A DNA stretch of 18,404 bases from assembly GCA_009919445.1 (NCBI GenBank), contig RGBY01000021.1, positions 1-18,404 on the forward strand. Direction: 5' to 3'. A model generated the notes under the pieces. It did no database searches and had not been told where the DNA came from. It was given only the letters and a program-made list of their open reading frames with translations. Of the stretch, positions 1 to 7,441 are shown one piece after another (the first letter of the stretch is position 1; the number at the start of each line of letters is the position of its first letter). This stretch comes from Planctomycetia bacterium (lineage in GTDB: Bacteria > Planctomycetota > Planctomycetia > Pirellulales > UBA1268). The position numbers and the translations under genes are program-made.

Positions 1-14
1 GATGCGAGGAGTGT

Positions 15-407
15 CTAGCCTTCACTCGCTTTGAGGAAGCAAGCCATACGGAGCCAAGAAAGTTTTTGTTCCGCCTGATACGAGTGCCAATGCTTGACGA
101 CTTGGTTTGCCTCATCCCAGGTGCACGCCAGGGCCGTGCGAATCTGGCGGGCTGCCGCTGGTTTATCCCCCTCACGGCAGGCGGTGTCGATGTCACCGAT
201 GAGTTTGTTGAGCACAGCGGTACTCATTTCGCCCGTGAAAGCCTTGACTTCAGCGGGAAGGCAGCCTTGACCAAACTTGTCTTCGAGCACCCCAGCAATC
301 GACTGCATCGCTACCAGAGACTGAGACAACGCTTTTTCAAGTTGCTCGATGCGATGCTCAAGCGTTTTTGAATCATGCGAAACTGGAAGAATCATCGGGA
401 TAATCAT
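15..407 (-). CDS. Unrecognised 130-residue cytoplasmic protein with N-terminal coiled coil
   Basis: I do not recognise the family. The ATG at 407 is preceded by GAGGA (416-420) with an 8-nt spacer, which is one of the better Shine-Dalgarno sites in the window and argues that this is a real gene. Residues about 14-45 form heptad-rich, charged sequence (LEHRIEQLEKAL region) typical of a coiled coil. Residues about 78-106 (GDKPAAARQIR...WDEANQVV) look like a small helical hairpin, faintly reminiscent of the ribosomal L7/L12 C-terminal helix pattern; this is only an impression. The C-terminus is Trp/Lys-rich and amphipathic. There is no signal peptide and no membrane segment. It lies 29 nt downstream of the broken pterin dehydratase gene, on the same strand as the nuo-mrp operon, so it could be its distal gene or have its own promoter. 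Function unknown. Confidence 0.7.
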   Translation of the reverse strand: MIIPMILPVSHDSKTLEHRIEQLEKALSQSLVAMQSIAGVLEDKFGQGCLPAEVKAFTGEMSTAVLNKLIGDIDTACREGDKPAAARQIRTALACTWDEANQVVKHWHSYQAEQKLSWLRMACFLKASEG

Positions 408-415
408 TCGGTAGT

Positions 416-420
416 TCCTC
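416..420 (-). promoter_or_regulatory. Shine-Dalgarno site for the 130-residue protein
   Basis: GAGGA on the minus strand lies 8 nt before the ATG at 407. It fixes the start of this gene and supports its translation independently of the broken gene upstream. Confidence 0.6.
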
Positions 421-436
421 TAAAGGGCCTGAGTGA

Positions 437-720
437 TCAGATCGGTGCCGGTGGTGCAACGGCGTCGATCTTGGCAGCCAGAATAAAGTCATTCTCAGAG
501 AGGCCACCGATTGCGTGGGTGTAGATCTCAACCCAGACCTCACGGTAGCTCACCAGGTGCAGGTCGGGAGACGGATCCGGGTGCCATCATGAGTAAGACG
601 CCAGGCAGGCAGGGCAGCAAGCTGGGCCGCCGCCTCGTCGGGAGAACATTTCGGGACGCCGCCCTCGCAGGGGACGCAGGTTTTTTGGGCAAGGTCTGCC
701 GCAGAGAGTGATTGAGTCAT
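437..720 (-). pseudogene. phhB: Pterin-4a-carbinolamine dehydratase remnant (PCD/DCoH), internal deletion and frameshift
   Basis: Reading from the ATG at 720 gives MTQSLSAADLAQKTCVPCEG, then GVP, SPDEAA and a stretch ending LTHDGTRIR. This is the typical N-terminal half of a bacterial pterin-4a-carbinolamine dehydratase. It then runs into a TGA at 550-552, giving only 56 residues. In another frame, from about 568 to the TGA at 437-439, the C-terminal half continues as PDLHLVSYREVWVEIY followed by THAIGGLSENDFILAAKID, a classic PCD ending. Between RIR and PDL the family normally has about 28 residues that end in the catalytic His-His pair; these are absent. So the gene has lost a central segment not divisible by three, including the HH of the HHPDL motif. 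The intact enzyme dehydrates 4a-hydroxytetrahydrobiopterin in pterin recycling. The break could be real decay or an assembly deletion. The RBS before 720 is weak. Confidence 0.85.
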
Positions 721-858
721 GCTCGCATTGTAGCAGTTCCCAACCTTGTGGCTGGTTTTTGTCAGGCAGCCGTTGATTGTCGGACGGGCTTGGGGCGAGT
801 GAATCGGTTCTCCGGCAGCGCAGGCTGCTCACGTCAGCACGACGAGATTTGTGCTGGC
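721..858. other. Short gap after mrp with two weak inverted repeats
   Basis: No gene is supported here. Two small inverted repeats lie just downstream of the mrp stop: CAGCAC/GTGCTG (835-840 and 851-856) and GCAGC/GCTGC (815-819 and 824-828). Neither is followed by a T-run on the minus strand, so they are not convincing intrinsic terminators. They could mark the 3' end of the nuo-mrp transcript, stabilise it, or be chance. Confidence 0.25.
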
Positions 859-1980
859 TCAGAGCGTGGGCAGAGACGGGAGAGGAGGCGCCGCCGCGTT
901 GCGGGCAGCGAGGCCACCGACAAGTCGGCTACAGATCGACTCAAGATAAGGCCGAGCCTGCGGGTCGTCGTAATTAGCGGCCGTATTACCGGCATCACCA
1001 TGTTCCCGAATCGGAATCTGGATCGGCACCTCACCGAGGAAGGGAATCTCCAGTTCCTTGGCGGTGCGTTCAGCACCCCCGGTGCCAAAAATGTTATAGC
1101 GTTTCCCTGTGTCAGGGCAGACAAAGAAACTCATGTTCTCAACCATGCCGAGAACCGGAATGTTCACCTTCTGGAACATGGCAATCGCCTTGGTGGCATC
1201 GAGGAGAGCGACATCCTGAGGCGTGCAGACCACCACGGCTCCTGATAACGGCAACACCTGAGACAAGGTCAGGGCGATGTCACCTGTGCCTGGTGGCATA
1301 TCAATGATCAGATAATCGAGCGGTCCCCAAAGCGTGTCGCGGAGCATCTGAGTGATCGCGCCGTGGAGCATAGGGCCCCGCCAGACCACCGCTTCGCCTG
1401 GTGGCACCATGAAGCCCATCGACATGATCGGCATTGGCTGCACGGTAAGCCCGTCGGGTAACGGATCAACGGGCTGCCCTGGATTGAGTTGCTGCGGCAC
1501 AATTTTTCCATCATTGATTGCTGGCCTTCCCTCGAGGCCAACAAGATGAGGCACGCTCGGCCCGTAGACATCGGCATCCAGAATGCCAACTCTACTTCCC
1601 GCCCGCGCGAGTCCGATGGCAAGCGAAACAGCCAGGGTGCTCTTGCCGACACCCCCTTTGCCCGAGCCAACGGCAATTACACTTTTGGCCTCGAGGCCAA
1701 TCTGGCCGAGTTTCCCCGGAGCCCGCTGGTGTGGAGTGATTGTGACGCTGACGTCAGTAACAGCAGGGAAGGCCGTGCGTAGCCGTTCTTCGATCCGTCC
1801 CCGCGTCTGTTTCCAAAGCACTGCGGAATGACTGGTCAGTCCGACTGTGACTGCAATTCGATCGCTGGCGGCCTCAATCGCCACCACCTGCTCCATGGCT
1901 GTCAGCGGTCGGCCCGACTCGGGATCATTGATGTCAGCAAGTTGGGAACGAATCGCGTCAGCAGTTGGGGCAGTACTCAA
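859..1980 (-). CDS. mrp: Mrp/ApbC-type P-loop ATPase, Fe-S cluster carrier
   Basis: A 373-residue protein with an N-terminal MIP18/DUF59 domain (about 8-88, LADINDPESG motif) followed by a MinD/Mrp-type ATPase. The deviant Walker A GSGKGGVGKST is at 105-115 (signature K108, catalytic K113), LDADVYGPS at 134-142, and the IIDMPPGTGD Walker B/switch region at 225-234. The family binds and transfers Fe-S clusters and includes mitochondrial Ind1/NUBPL, a complex I assembly factor. The family CxxC ligand motif is degenerate here: C288-P-D-T291 within MSFFVCPDTGKRYNIFG, so only one Cys remains. The TTG start overlaps the nuoN TGA (TTGA) and has GAGGAG 5 nt upstream, so translation is coupled to nuoN. 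A dedicated role in complex I Fe-S maturation is inferred from that coupling. Confidence 0.95.
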   Translation of the reverse strand: MSTAPTADAIRSQLADINDPESGRPLTAMEQVVAIEAASDRIAVTVGLTSHSAVLWKQTRGRIEERLRTAFPAVTDVSVTITPHQRAPGKLGQIGLEAKSVIAVGSGKGGVGKSTLAVSLAIGLARAGSRVGILDADVYGPSVPHLVGLEGRPAINDGKIVPQQLNPGQPVDPLPDGLTVQPMPIMSMGFMVPPGEAVVWRGPMLHGAITQMLRDTLWGPLDYLIIDMPPGTGDIALTLSQVLPLSGAVVVCTPQDVALLDATKAIAMFQKVNIPVLGMVENMSFFVCPDTGKRYNIFGTGGAERTAKELEIPFLGEVPIQIPIREHGDAGNTAANYDDPQARPYLESICSRLVGGLAARNAAAPPLPSLPTL

Positions 1981-3761
1981 CGTGGCTCCTCGGTGCTTTG
2001 GGCTGGGGCAGGGGAATCATGGGCAAGGAGGTGAGTGGAACCGGGCTGGTTGCCGGAGATCAGGTTCATGTCGGTCACGATTGCACCGGACAGGGTGCTG
2101 CCGGCCTGGCTGGCTGCGGTGAAAAGGCCGCGGGGCCGCAGCGAGAACGACAGCACGACCAGCAGGCAGACCACCATTGCCAGCCCAGCCGAAAGGCCAC
2201 CGTCGGCCTGGGTGCCCTTGTCAGTGGTCTTAAAGTACATGGCAGTAATCAGCCGTAGGTAGTAGCCGGCGGCGATGGCAGCATTGAGAACCAGGACTAC
2301 CGTCAGCCCAATGAGCCAGCTTTGGCGATCACCAAAAATGGCGGCACCGCTGTCAACGCTCAGTGCGGAAGTCACCAGGGATAACTTGCCCCAGAATCCC
2401 GGGAAGGGTGGGATGCCAGCCAGACTGAGCAGAAACGCGGCGAGGCTAAAGGCCACAACTGGGTTCGTTGATGCCAAACCATTGAGGTCGTCCACTGTTT
2501 CAATTTCTTCAAGTGGAGGCCGTTGCTGGCTGGTGGCTGACCATTCAGGCCAGCGATGGCCAAGGTAGGTCAGGCCGCCGAAGATGCCGATGGTGGCGGC
2601 AAGGTAGGTGGCGAGATAGAAAAGCGTGGCCCCTAGTCCATCAAGACTTGCGGTGGGTTCGCCCATTGGTCCCACTGCGGTGCTGGCGGCAGCAGCAGCG
2701 GCAATACCGACTAGCAAATAGCCCGCATGGGCGATCGATGAACAGGCGAGTAGCCGACGGAGGTTGTTTTGCATCAACGCCATGCAGTTACCCACCGTCA
2801 TGGTGATCGCGGCCACCACGGCCACCAGATGCCAGAGTTCGGTCAGTAAGGTTTCGGCTACGGGGCCGACCGGGCTGCCATTCCCCAAGGGTGGAACGGC
2901 AAGGGCAAAGACACGGGCAAGCACCACCACACCAGCCACCTTTGGAAGGGTGGAGAGAACGGCAGCATTGCCGGGGCTGGTGCCCTGATAGACATCTGGA
3001 GCATAGAAATGCATCGGAACCGCGGCCATGCGAAAGGCAGCCCCAGCCAAGGCCATGCCGAGAGTCACAGGCAGTAAGACAGCAGCCATGCTCGGGGTGA
3101 TGGTTCCGACAACAGCCACATTGGTACCGGGGACCAGACCCGTGCCAAGCGCACGCAATTGGCTGCCGATTGCTGCCAGCGAGGTTGACCCACCGAGCCC
3201 ATAGAGGCAGACCACCGAGTAGAGGAACAGGGCTGAGGCAATCAGTGAGAGGTAGAAGTACTTGAGGCTAGCCTCTTGCCCGGCGGCATCAGACCGTTTC
3301 AGTGACAGCAAGATGTAGGTCGGGATAGACACCAGTTCGAGGCCGACAAACAGCAGCACCAGATCGTTCGCGAGGCCGACGATCGACAAGCCGGCCAGAA
3401 GAATAAGAAATGTGCCTGCCTCTTCACCCGAGCCATGACGCTGGAGTCGGCCACTGTCGGTCTGAACTGCCGACCGAAACCGATCGCCCGCCTGCACAAG
3501 AGACAACACCAGCCCTGCCGTGAATGTCAGCATGCGGATAAACGCAGAAAATCCATCAAGGGTGACGGGGCCGGACGTGATGGTAGCACCACCACTCGGC
3601 TGGCCTCCCGAAAGAATCAGGGCGATGCCGAGGCCACTGACCGCGACCAGCCAGCCGGCACGCAGGCCAGTAAACGCCGAGCCGAGGAAGGCGATCAGGG
3701 CTGCGAGAAAAAGCACCAGTTCTGGAGCCAGCAGCAAAAATGTTTCGAAAGAAGTCGTCAT
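1977..3761 (-). CDS. nuoN: NADH-quinone oxidoreductase subunit N (antiporter-like)
   Basis: A 594-residue polytopic membrane protein, the antiporter-like pump subunit of complex I adjacent to NuoK. Conserved family features: TM5 glutamate E142 in LELVSIPTYILL; TM7/8 block VPMHFYAPDVYQG with K274 (equivalent of E. coli K247); TM10 region LRRLLACSSIAHAGYLL; and K459 in GIPPFPGFWGKL (equivalent of E. coli K395). The TM7 pump lysine (E. coli K217, in GFKLSLVPFH) is replaced by R244 in AAFRMAAVPMH. Length is greater than the usual 480-500 residues, owing to an Ala-rich loop near 346-370, longer loops and a soluble tail after about residue 542. The ATG overlaps the last base of the nuoL-M stop (TGATG), so it is translationally coupled. 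Confidence 0.97.
   Translation of the reverse strand: MTTSFETFLLLAPELVLFLAALIAFLGSAFTGLRAGWLVAVSGLGIALILSGGQPSGGATITSGPVTLDGFSAFIRMLTFTAGLVLSLVQAGDRFRSAVQTDSGRLQRHGSGEEAGTFLILLAGLSIVGLANDLVLLFVGLELVSIPTYILLSLKRSDAAGQEASLKYFYLSLIASALFLYSVVCLYGLGGSTSLAAIGSQLRALGTGLVPGTNVAVVGTITPSMAAVLLPVTLGMALAGAAFRMAAVPMHFYAPDVYQGTSPGNAAVLSTLPKVAGVVVLARVFALAVPPLGNGSPVGPVAETLLTELWHLVAVVAAITMTVGNCMALMQNNLRRLLACSSIAHAGYLLVGIAAAAAASTAVGPMGEPTASLDGLGATLFYLATYLAATIGIFGGLTYLGHRWPEWSATSQQRPPLEEIETVDDLNGLASTNPVVAFSLAAFLLSLAGIPPFPGFWGKLSLVTSALSVDSGAAIFGDRQSWLIGLTVVLVLNAAIAAGYYLRLITAMYFKTTDKGTQADGGLSAGLAMVVCLLVVLSFSLRPRGLFTAASQAGSTLSGAIVTDMNLISGNQPGSTHLLAHDSPAPAQSTEEPR
1986..1991 (-). promoter_or_regulatory. Shine-Dalgarno site deciding the TTG start of mrp
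   Basis: GAGGAG on the minus strand inside the 3' end of nuoN, 5 nt before the TTG at 1980. It supports the non-ATG start and the 4-nt overlap with nuoN. Confidence 0.6.
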
Positions 3762-6700
3762 CAGTCTGTGATGGGGGCTGTGATGGGGGCAGAGTGGTCA
3801 AGGATGGCGACCGCAGCGGTGGGCTGAGGATCTCGCTGCGGGATGCTGATAACCGTGTGGCTGGTGTCCAGCTGATGCCGCGACGGCCGCATCTGTTCAG
3901 CAAAGGCTGTGCTCGCCGGAAGTGTCAACTGACGGACGGTCTGTGCCGGCGGTCCCAGAAAGGTATTGGGAGCCAGGCCGATCCAGAGGGCAAAGAACGC
4001 CAGCGGTGCCAGGGCGGCTAGTTCATGCCAGCGAATGTCGAGGGAGTCTTCCGCATCGGTAGCGGCCTGCTGTGACGGTGGCAGTCGGGAGGCACCAAAG
4101 AAGACACGCTCAACCGCCCAGAGCATGTACCAGGCGCCCAGGACAACACCGACTACTCCCATGGATGCCAGAATGAGATAGCTCTGCTCGAGGTTGCTCG
4201 CGACGCCAGTCCAGGCACGCTGGAAGGACCCAGCCAGAATCATGAACTCGCCAACAAATCCGTTGAGCCCAGGCAGACCAATGCTCGAAAAGGTGAAGAG
4301 CATGAACAAGACAGTCAGCCAAGGAGCCTTCGAGGCGATGCCACCCAAGCTGGCAATCGACCGGGTGTGGAATCGCTCGTAAAGCATGCCGACCAAGGCA
4401 AAGAGACCGGCCGACGAAAGGCCATGGTTGATCAGTTGCAGATTTGCCCCCTCGATGGCAACGGGCTCCAAGGCAAAGAGCCCCATCACCACATAGCCCA
4501 TGTGACTCACGGAGGAGTACGCGATCAGCCGCTTGAGATCCTGCTGGACAAGGGCGACCAGCGCTCCATAGACAATGCCGATCGCCCCCAGCGCAAACAG
4601 CCAAGGGGCAGCGGCAGCCGTTGCCTCAGGCAGCATTGGCAGCGAGAACCGGAGGAAGCCGTAGATGCCGATTTTGAGGAGCACACCGGCGAGATCGACA
4701 CTTCCGCCCGTAGGGGCTTCAACATGAGCCAGCGGCAGCCAGGTATGAAACGGCACGATCGGCACCTTGACGGCGAAGCCGACCAGCAAGGCCAAGAAGA
4801 CGAGCCACTGCAGGTACCCCCCTTCGGCATCCATGGGTAAGGGGTGGGCTGTCAAGCCGGCGGTGAGCAGATCGATGTCGAAGGTGACGCTGCCGGTATG
4901 GGCAGCGTTCCACAGCACAATGGTTACCAGGCCAAGGAAGGCCAGCACACTGCCAGCCAGAGTGTAGATGAAAAATGTGACAGCGGCACGGCGACGTTCG
5001 TCATGCCCCCAGATGCCAATCAGGAAAAACAGCGGGACAAGCGTGAATTCAAAGAAAACATAAAACAGAATGATGTCACGTGCGGCGAAGACACCAAGCA
5101 TGGCGGTCTCAAGGACGAGCAACAGCACGTAAAAGCCAACCACCCGTTCGGTGATGGCATCCCAGCTCACCAGGATGGCCGTCAGTGAGAGAAGTGCCGA
5201 CAAGGCAAAGAGCCAGAGCGACAGCCCATCGAGCCCAATCGACAGACGGATGTCAAACATCCCGCCAGTCAGCCAGGGCACCGAGAGCAGCCCATAAGGT
5301 TGCCCCAGTGTGGCCTCTTCGCGAACAAGGCCGTCAATAAAGGCCCGGTCAAACATGGCTGCCAGGTAGGCCAATGCCTCGATCGGCTTCACAATGAAGG
5401 CAACGTAGAGTTGATCAATGAACATGCGGTGTTCCAGGAAGGGCCGCAGCGGGCCAAGCCAACGTTCCATCTGCGGGGCATCGCTGCGGCGGCCCAGATG
5501 GCCGACTGCTGCCAGCACAATGCCGAGGGCTGCTGCCAACGTGCCCTGAATTGCAAGGTCCCAGTGAAAGACGGCTGGGCTGGCCGTTTCGACAACGGCA
5601 GGTGCCGTGAATGATGGCGTAGCGGCAAGAAAGTGCGCCAGGCCCTCGGTGGTAAACAGCACGATCCCGGACAGGGTTGCCGGCACGGCAAGAATGATCA
5701 GCGGCAGGGTCATTACGGGGGGCGATTCATGGGCGTGATGCCCGGCCTCTTCGGGAACCCGAAGCGGACCAGTAAAGGTCATGAAGACAGCCCGGAAAGT
5801 GTAAAAGGCGGTCAGGCCAGCGGTAATCAGTGCCATCCAGAAAAGGGTCTGCCAGACAAAAGGCTGGTTCAGCGAATCAAGGCCAACCGTTTCAACAGCA
5901 AGCGGATGGCTGCCGTGGCTTGCCACACCGCGGTAGCCAACATCATGAATCGTGGCCCCTGCCATACCTGTTGGTGGCAGGAAGGCATGGTGGTCTCCTG
6001 TCGCGGCATGGTGGGCATCGGGCCAGCCCTTCGAGTGCAGCGAAGCAAGGATCTCGTCCTTGCTGAAGAAGCCCGCAAAGGGCGCGATTCCAGCAAGAGC
6101 CAGGCTGCCAATGAGGAAGGTAACCGCTGTGATTGGCATCAGCTTTCGCAGGCCACCAAAGCGTCGCATGTCAATGACGCCCCCCATCGAGTGCATGACC
6201 GAGCCGGCACCGAGAAAGAGCAAGGCTTTGAAAAAGGCATGGGTCAGCAGGTGGAAGATGGCGGCCGTGAAGCCCAGGAGCGTGCCGGTTCCGAGACTGG
6301 CAAACATGTAGCCGAGTTGGCTAATGGTGGAATAGGCCAGCACCCGCTTCAGGTCGTTTTGCACCGTGCCAATCAGGGCGGCGACAAGCGCGGTGGTGGT
6401 GCCGACAATCGACACGGTGACCAATGCGCCTGGGCAGGCCATGTACAGTGGCGCACAGCGGGCGATTAGGTAGATGCCGGCAGTCACCATGGTGGCGGCA
6501 TGGATCAGGGCGCTGGCGGGAGTGGGCCCCTCCATGGCATCGGGCAGCCAGACGTGCAGGGGCAACTGGGCACTCTTGCCGCAGGCAGCCAGAAGCAGCA
6601 GGAGACAGATCGCCGTACCAACAAGGCCACCGACATATCCCGACACGTCCGCCAGACGTGTCTGCCCAAGAATGCCCGGCAGAATGGTGCCGTCGGGTGA

Positions 6701-7441
6701 GAGGGTGTCGTGGAAGTCGAGGGTGCCATAGGTGAGCCAGAGGAGGAAGACCCCAATCGCCAACCCAAAGTCACCGACTCGGTTGACAAGAAAAGCCTTC
6801 TTGGCAGCTCGGGCCGCCTCTGGCTTCCGAAACCAGAAGCCGATCAGCAGGTAACTGCACGCCCCGACGGCCTCCCAGAAAACGTAGACCAAAAGGAAGT
6901 TGCTCGCCGCTACCAACATCGACATCGAAAAGACAAACATCGCCACCAGTGCGAAAAACCTGGGGTAGCCCGGGTCGTCGTGCATGTAGCCAATCGAGTA
7001 GACGGCTACCAGGAGGCCAACGCCAGTAATGATTGCCAGCATGGTGGCGGTGAGCGGATCGAGCCGCAGGGCCACCGAGATGGATAACGGGCGGGCGGCA
7101 TGGGCATCAGCGCCGACGGCAGTGCCGGGAACGGCGGCCGGTGAATTGGCAGCAGGCACGTAGGCTTCGTCAACAGTGGCCCACTCCCAGAGAGTGGTGA
7201 CCATGTCGACCGGCCGAGGCGTCTCGCCACCGCTGGTGCTGGCGGCCGTAGACACCACGAGTGAAATGGCGACGAGTGCCGATGCGGTGATTCCAATGAC
7301 TGCCGGCAGATGAGCCCGACTGCCCAGGCGGCGGCCCGCGATGACAGTAAACAGCGCTGCCAGCAGGGGCAGGAGCGGCACCAGAACGAGAAGTTGAGAG
7401 GGGGACATGCTGGCTGCAAAAAGAGGAAGGACGGAACTCAA
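3761..7441 (-). CDS. nuoLM: Fused NADH-quinone oxidoreductase subunits L and M in one polypeptide
   Basis: One uninterrupted 1226-codon frame carrying two Mrp-antiporter-like pump modules. Numbering is from the TTG at 7441. The NuoL half is about 1-705: E190 (TM5), K289 (TM7, AACGKSAQLPLH), H314, H397/H401/K405 in FHLLTHAFFKALLFLGAGS, K461 in GFFSKDEIL, and the start of the lateral helix at about 672-705 (FIDQLY...DRAFIDGLV). The NuoM half is about 719-1226: GLDGLSLWL, E798, K892, K923, H1006 and E1065 in GFVGEFMILAGSF. The NuoL terminal helix and the first two NuoM helices appear absent at the junction. A His-rich insert lies at about 467-528. A soluble tail follows about 1165. The TTG overlaps the nuoK stop (TTGA), matching neighbouring couplings, but the ATG at 7408 (residue 12) fits the usual NuoL N-terminus better. 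Neither start has a clear RBS. Confidence 0.95.
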   Translation of the reverse strand: MSSVLPLFAASMSPSQLLVLVPLLPLLAALFTVIAGRRLGSRAHLPAVIGITASALVAISLVVSTAASTSGGETPRPVDMVTTLWEWATVDEAYVPAANSPAAVPGTAVGADAHAARPLSISVALRLDPLTATMLAIITGVGLLVAVYSIGYMHDDPGYPRFFALVAMFVFSMSMLVAASNFLLVYVFWEAVGACSYLLIGFWFRKPEAARAAKKAFLVNRVGDFGLAIGVFLLWLTYGTLDFHDTLSPDGTILPGILGQTRLADVSGYVGGLVGTAICLLLLLAACGKSAQLPLHVWLPDAMEGPTPASALIHAATMVTAGIYLIARCAPLYMACPGALVTVSIVGTTTALVAALIGTVQNDLKRVLAYSTISQLGYMFASLGTGTLLGFTAAIFHLLTHAFFKALLFLGAGSVMHSMGGVIDMRRFGGLRKLMPITAVTFLIGSLALAGIAPFAGFFSKDEILASLHSKGWPDAHHAATGDHHAFLPPTGMAGATIHDVGYRGVASHGSHPLAVETVGLDSLNQPFVWQTLFWMALITAGLTAFYTFRAVFMTFTGPLRVPEEAGHHAHESPPVMTLPLIILAVPATLSGIVLFTTEGLAHFLAATPSFTAPAVVETASPAVFHWDLAIQGTLAAALGIVLAAVGHLGRRSDAPQMERWLGPLRPFLEHRMFIDQLYVAFIVKPIEALAYLAAMFDRAFIDGLVREEATLGQPYGLLSVPWLTGGMFDIRLSIGLDGLSLWLFALSALLSLTAILVSWDAITERVVGFYVLLLVLETAMLGVFAARDIILFYVFFEFTLVPLFFLIGIWGHDERRRAAVTFFIYTLAGSVLAFLGLVTIVLWNAAHTGSVTFDIDLLTAGLTAHPLPMDAEGGYLQWLVFLALLVGFAVKVPIVPFHTWLPLAHVEAPTGGSVDLAGVLLKIGIYGFLRFSLPMLPEATAAAAPWLFALGAIGIVYGALVALVQQDLKRLIAYSSVSHMGYVVMGLFALEPVAIEGANLQLINHGLSSAGLFALVGMLYERFHTRSIASLGGIASKAPWLTVLFMLFTFSSIGLPGLNGFVGEFMILAGSFQRAWTGVASNLEQSYLILASMGVVGVVLGAWYMLWAVERVFFGASRLPPSQQAATDAEDSLDIRWHELAALAPLAFFALWIGLAPNTFLGPPAQTVRQLTLPASTAFAEQMRPSRHQLDTSHTVISIPQRDPQPTAAVAILDHSAPITAPITD

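Noticed and set aside
587..832. 81-residue minus-strand frame upstream of the 130-residue gene
   Set aside because: It overlaps the pterin dehydratase remnant in a different frame; the remnant gives clear family sequence, while this frame gives Arg/Pro-rich noise.
815..856. Inverted repeats after mrp as an intrinsic terminator
   Set aside because: Short stems without a following T-run on the minus strand; retained only as a weak note.
5633..6469. 278-residue open frame on the plus strand
   Set aside because: Antisense shadow of the NuoL half of the fusion; low-complexity Gly/Gln/Lys-rich product with no recognisable domain.
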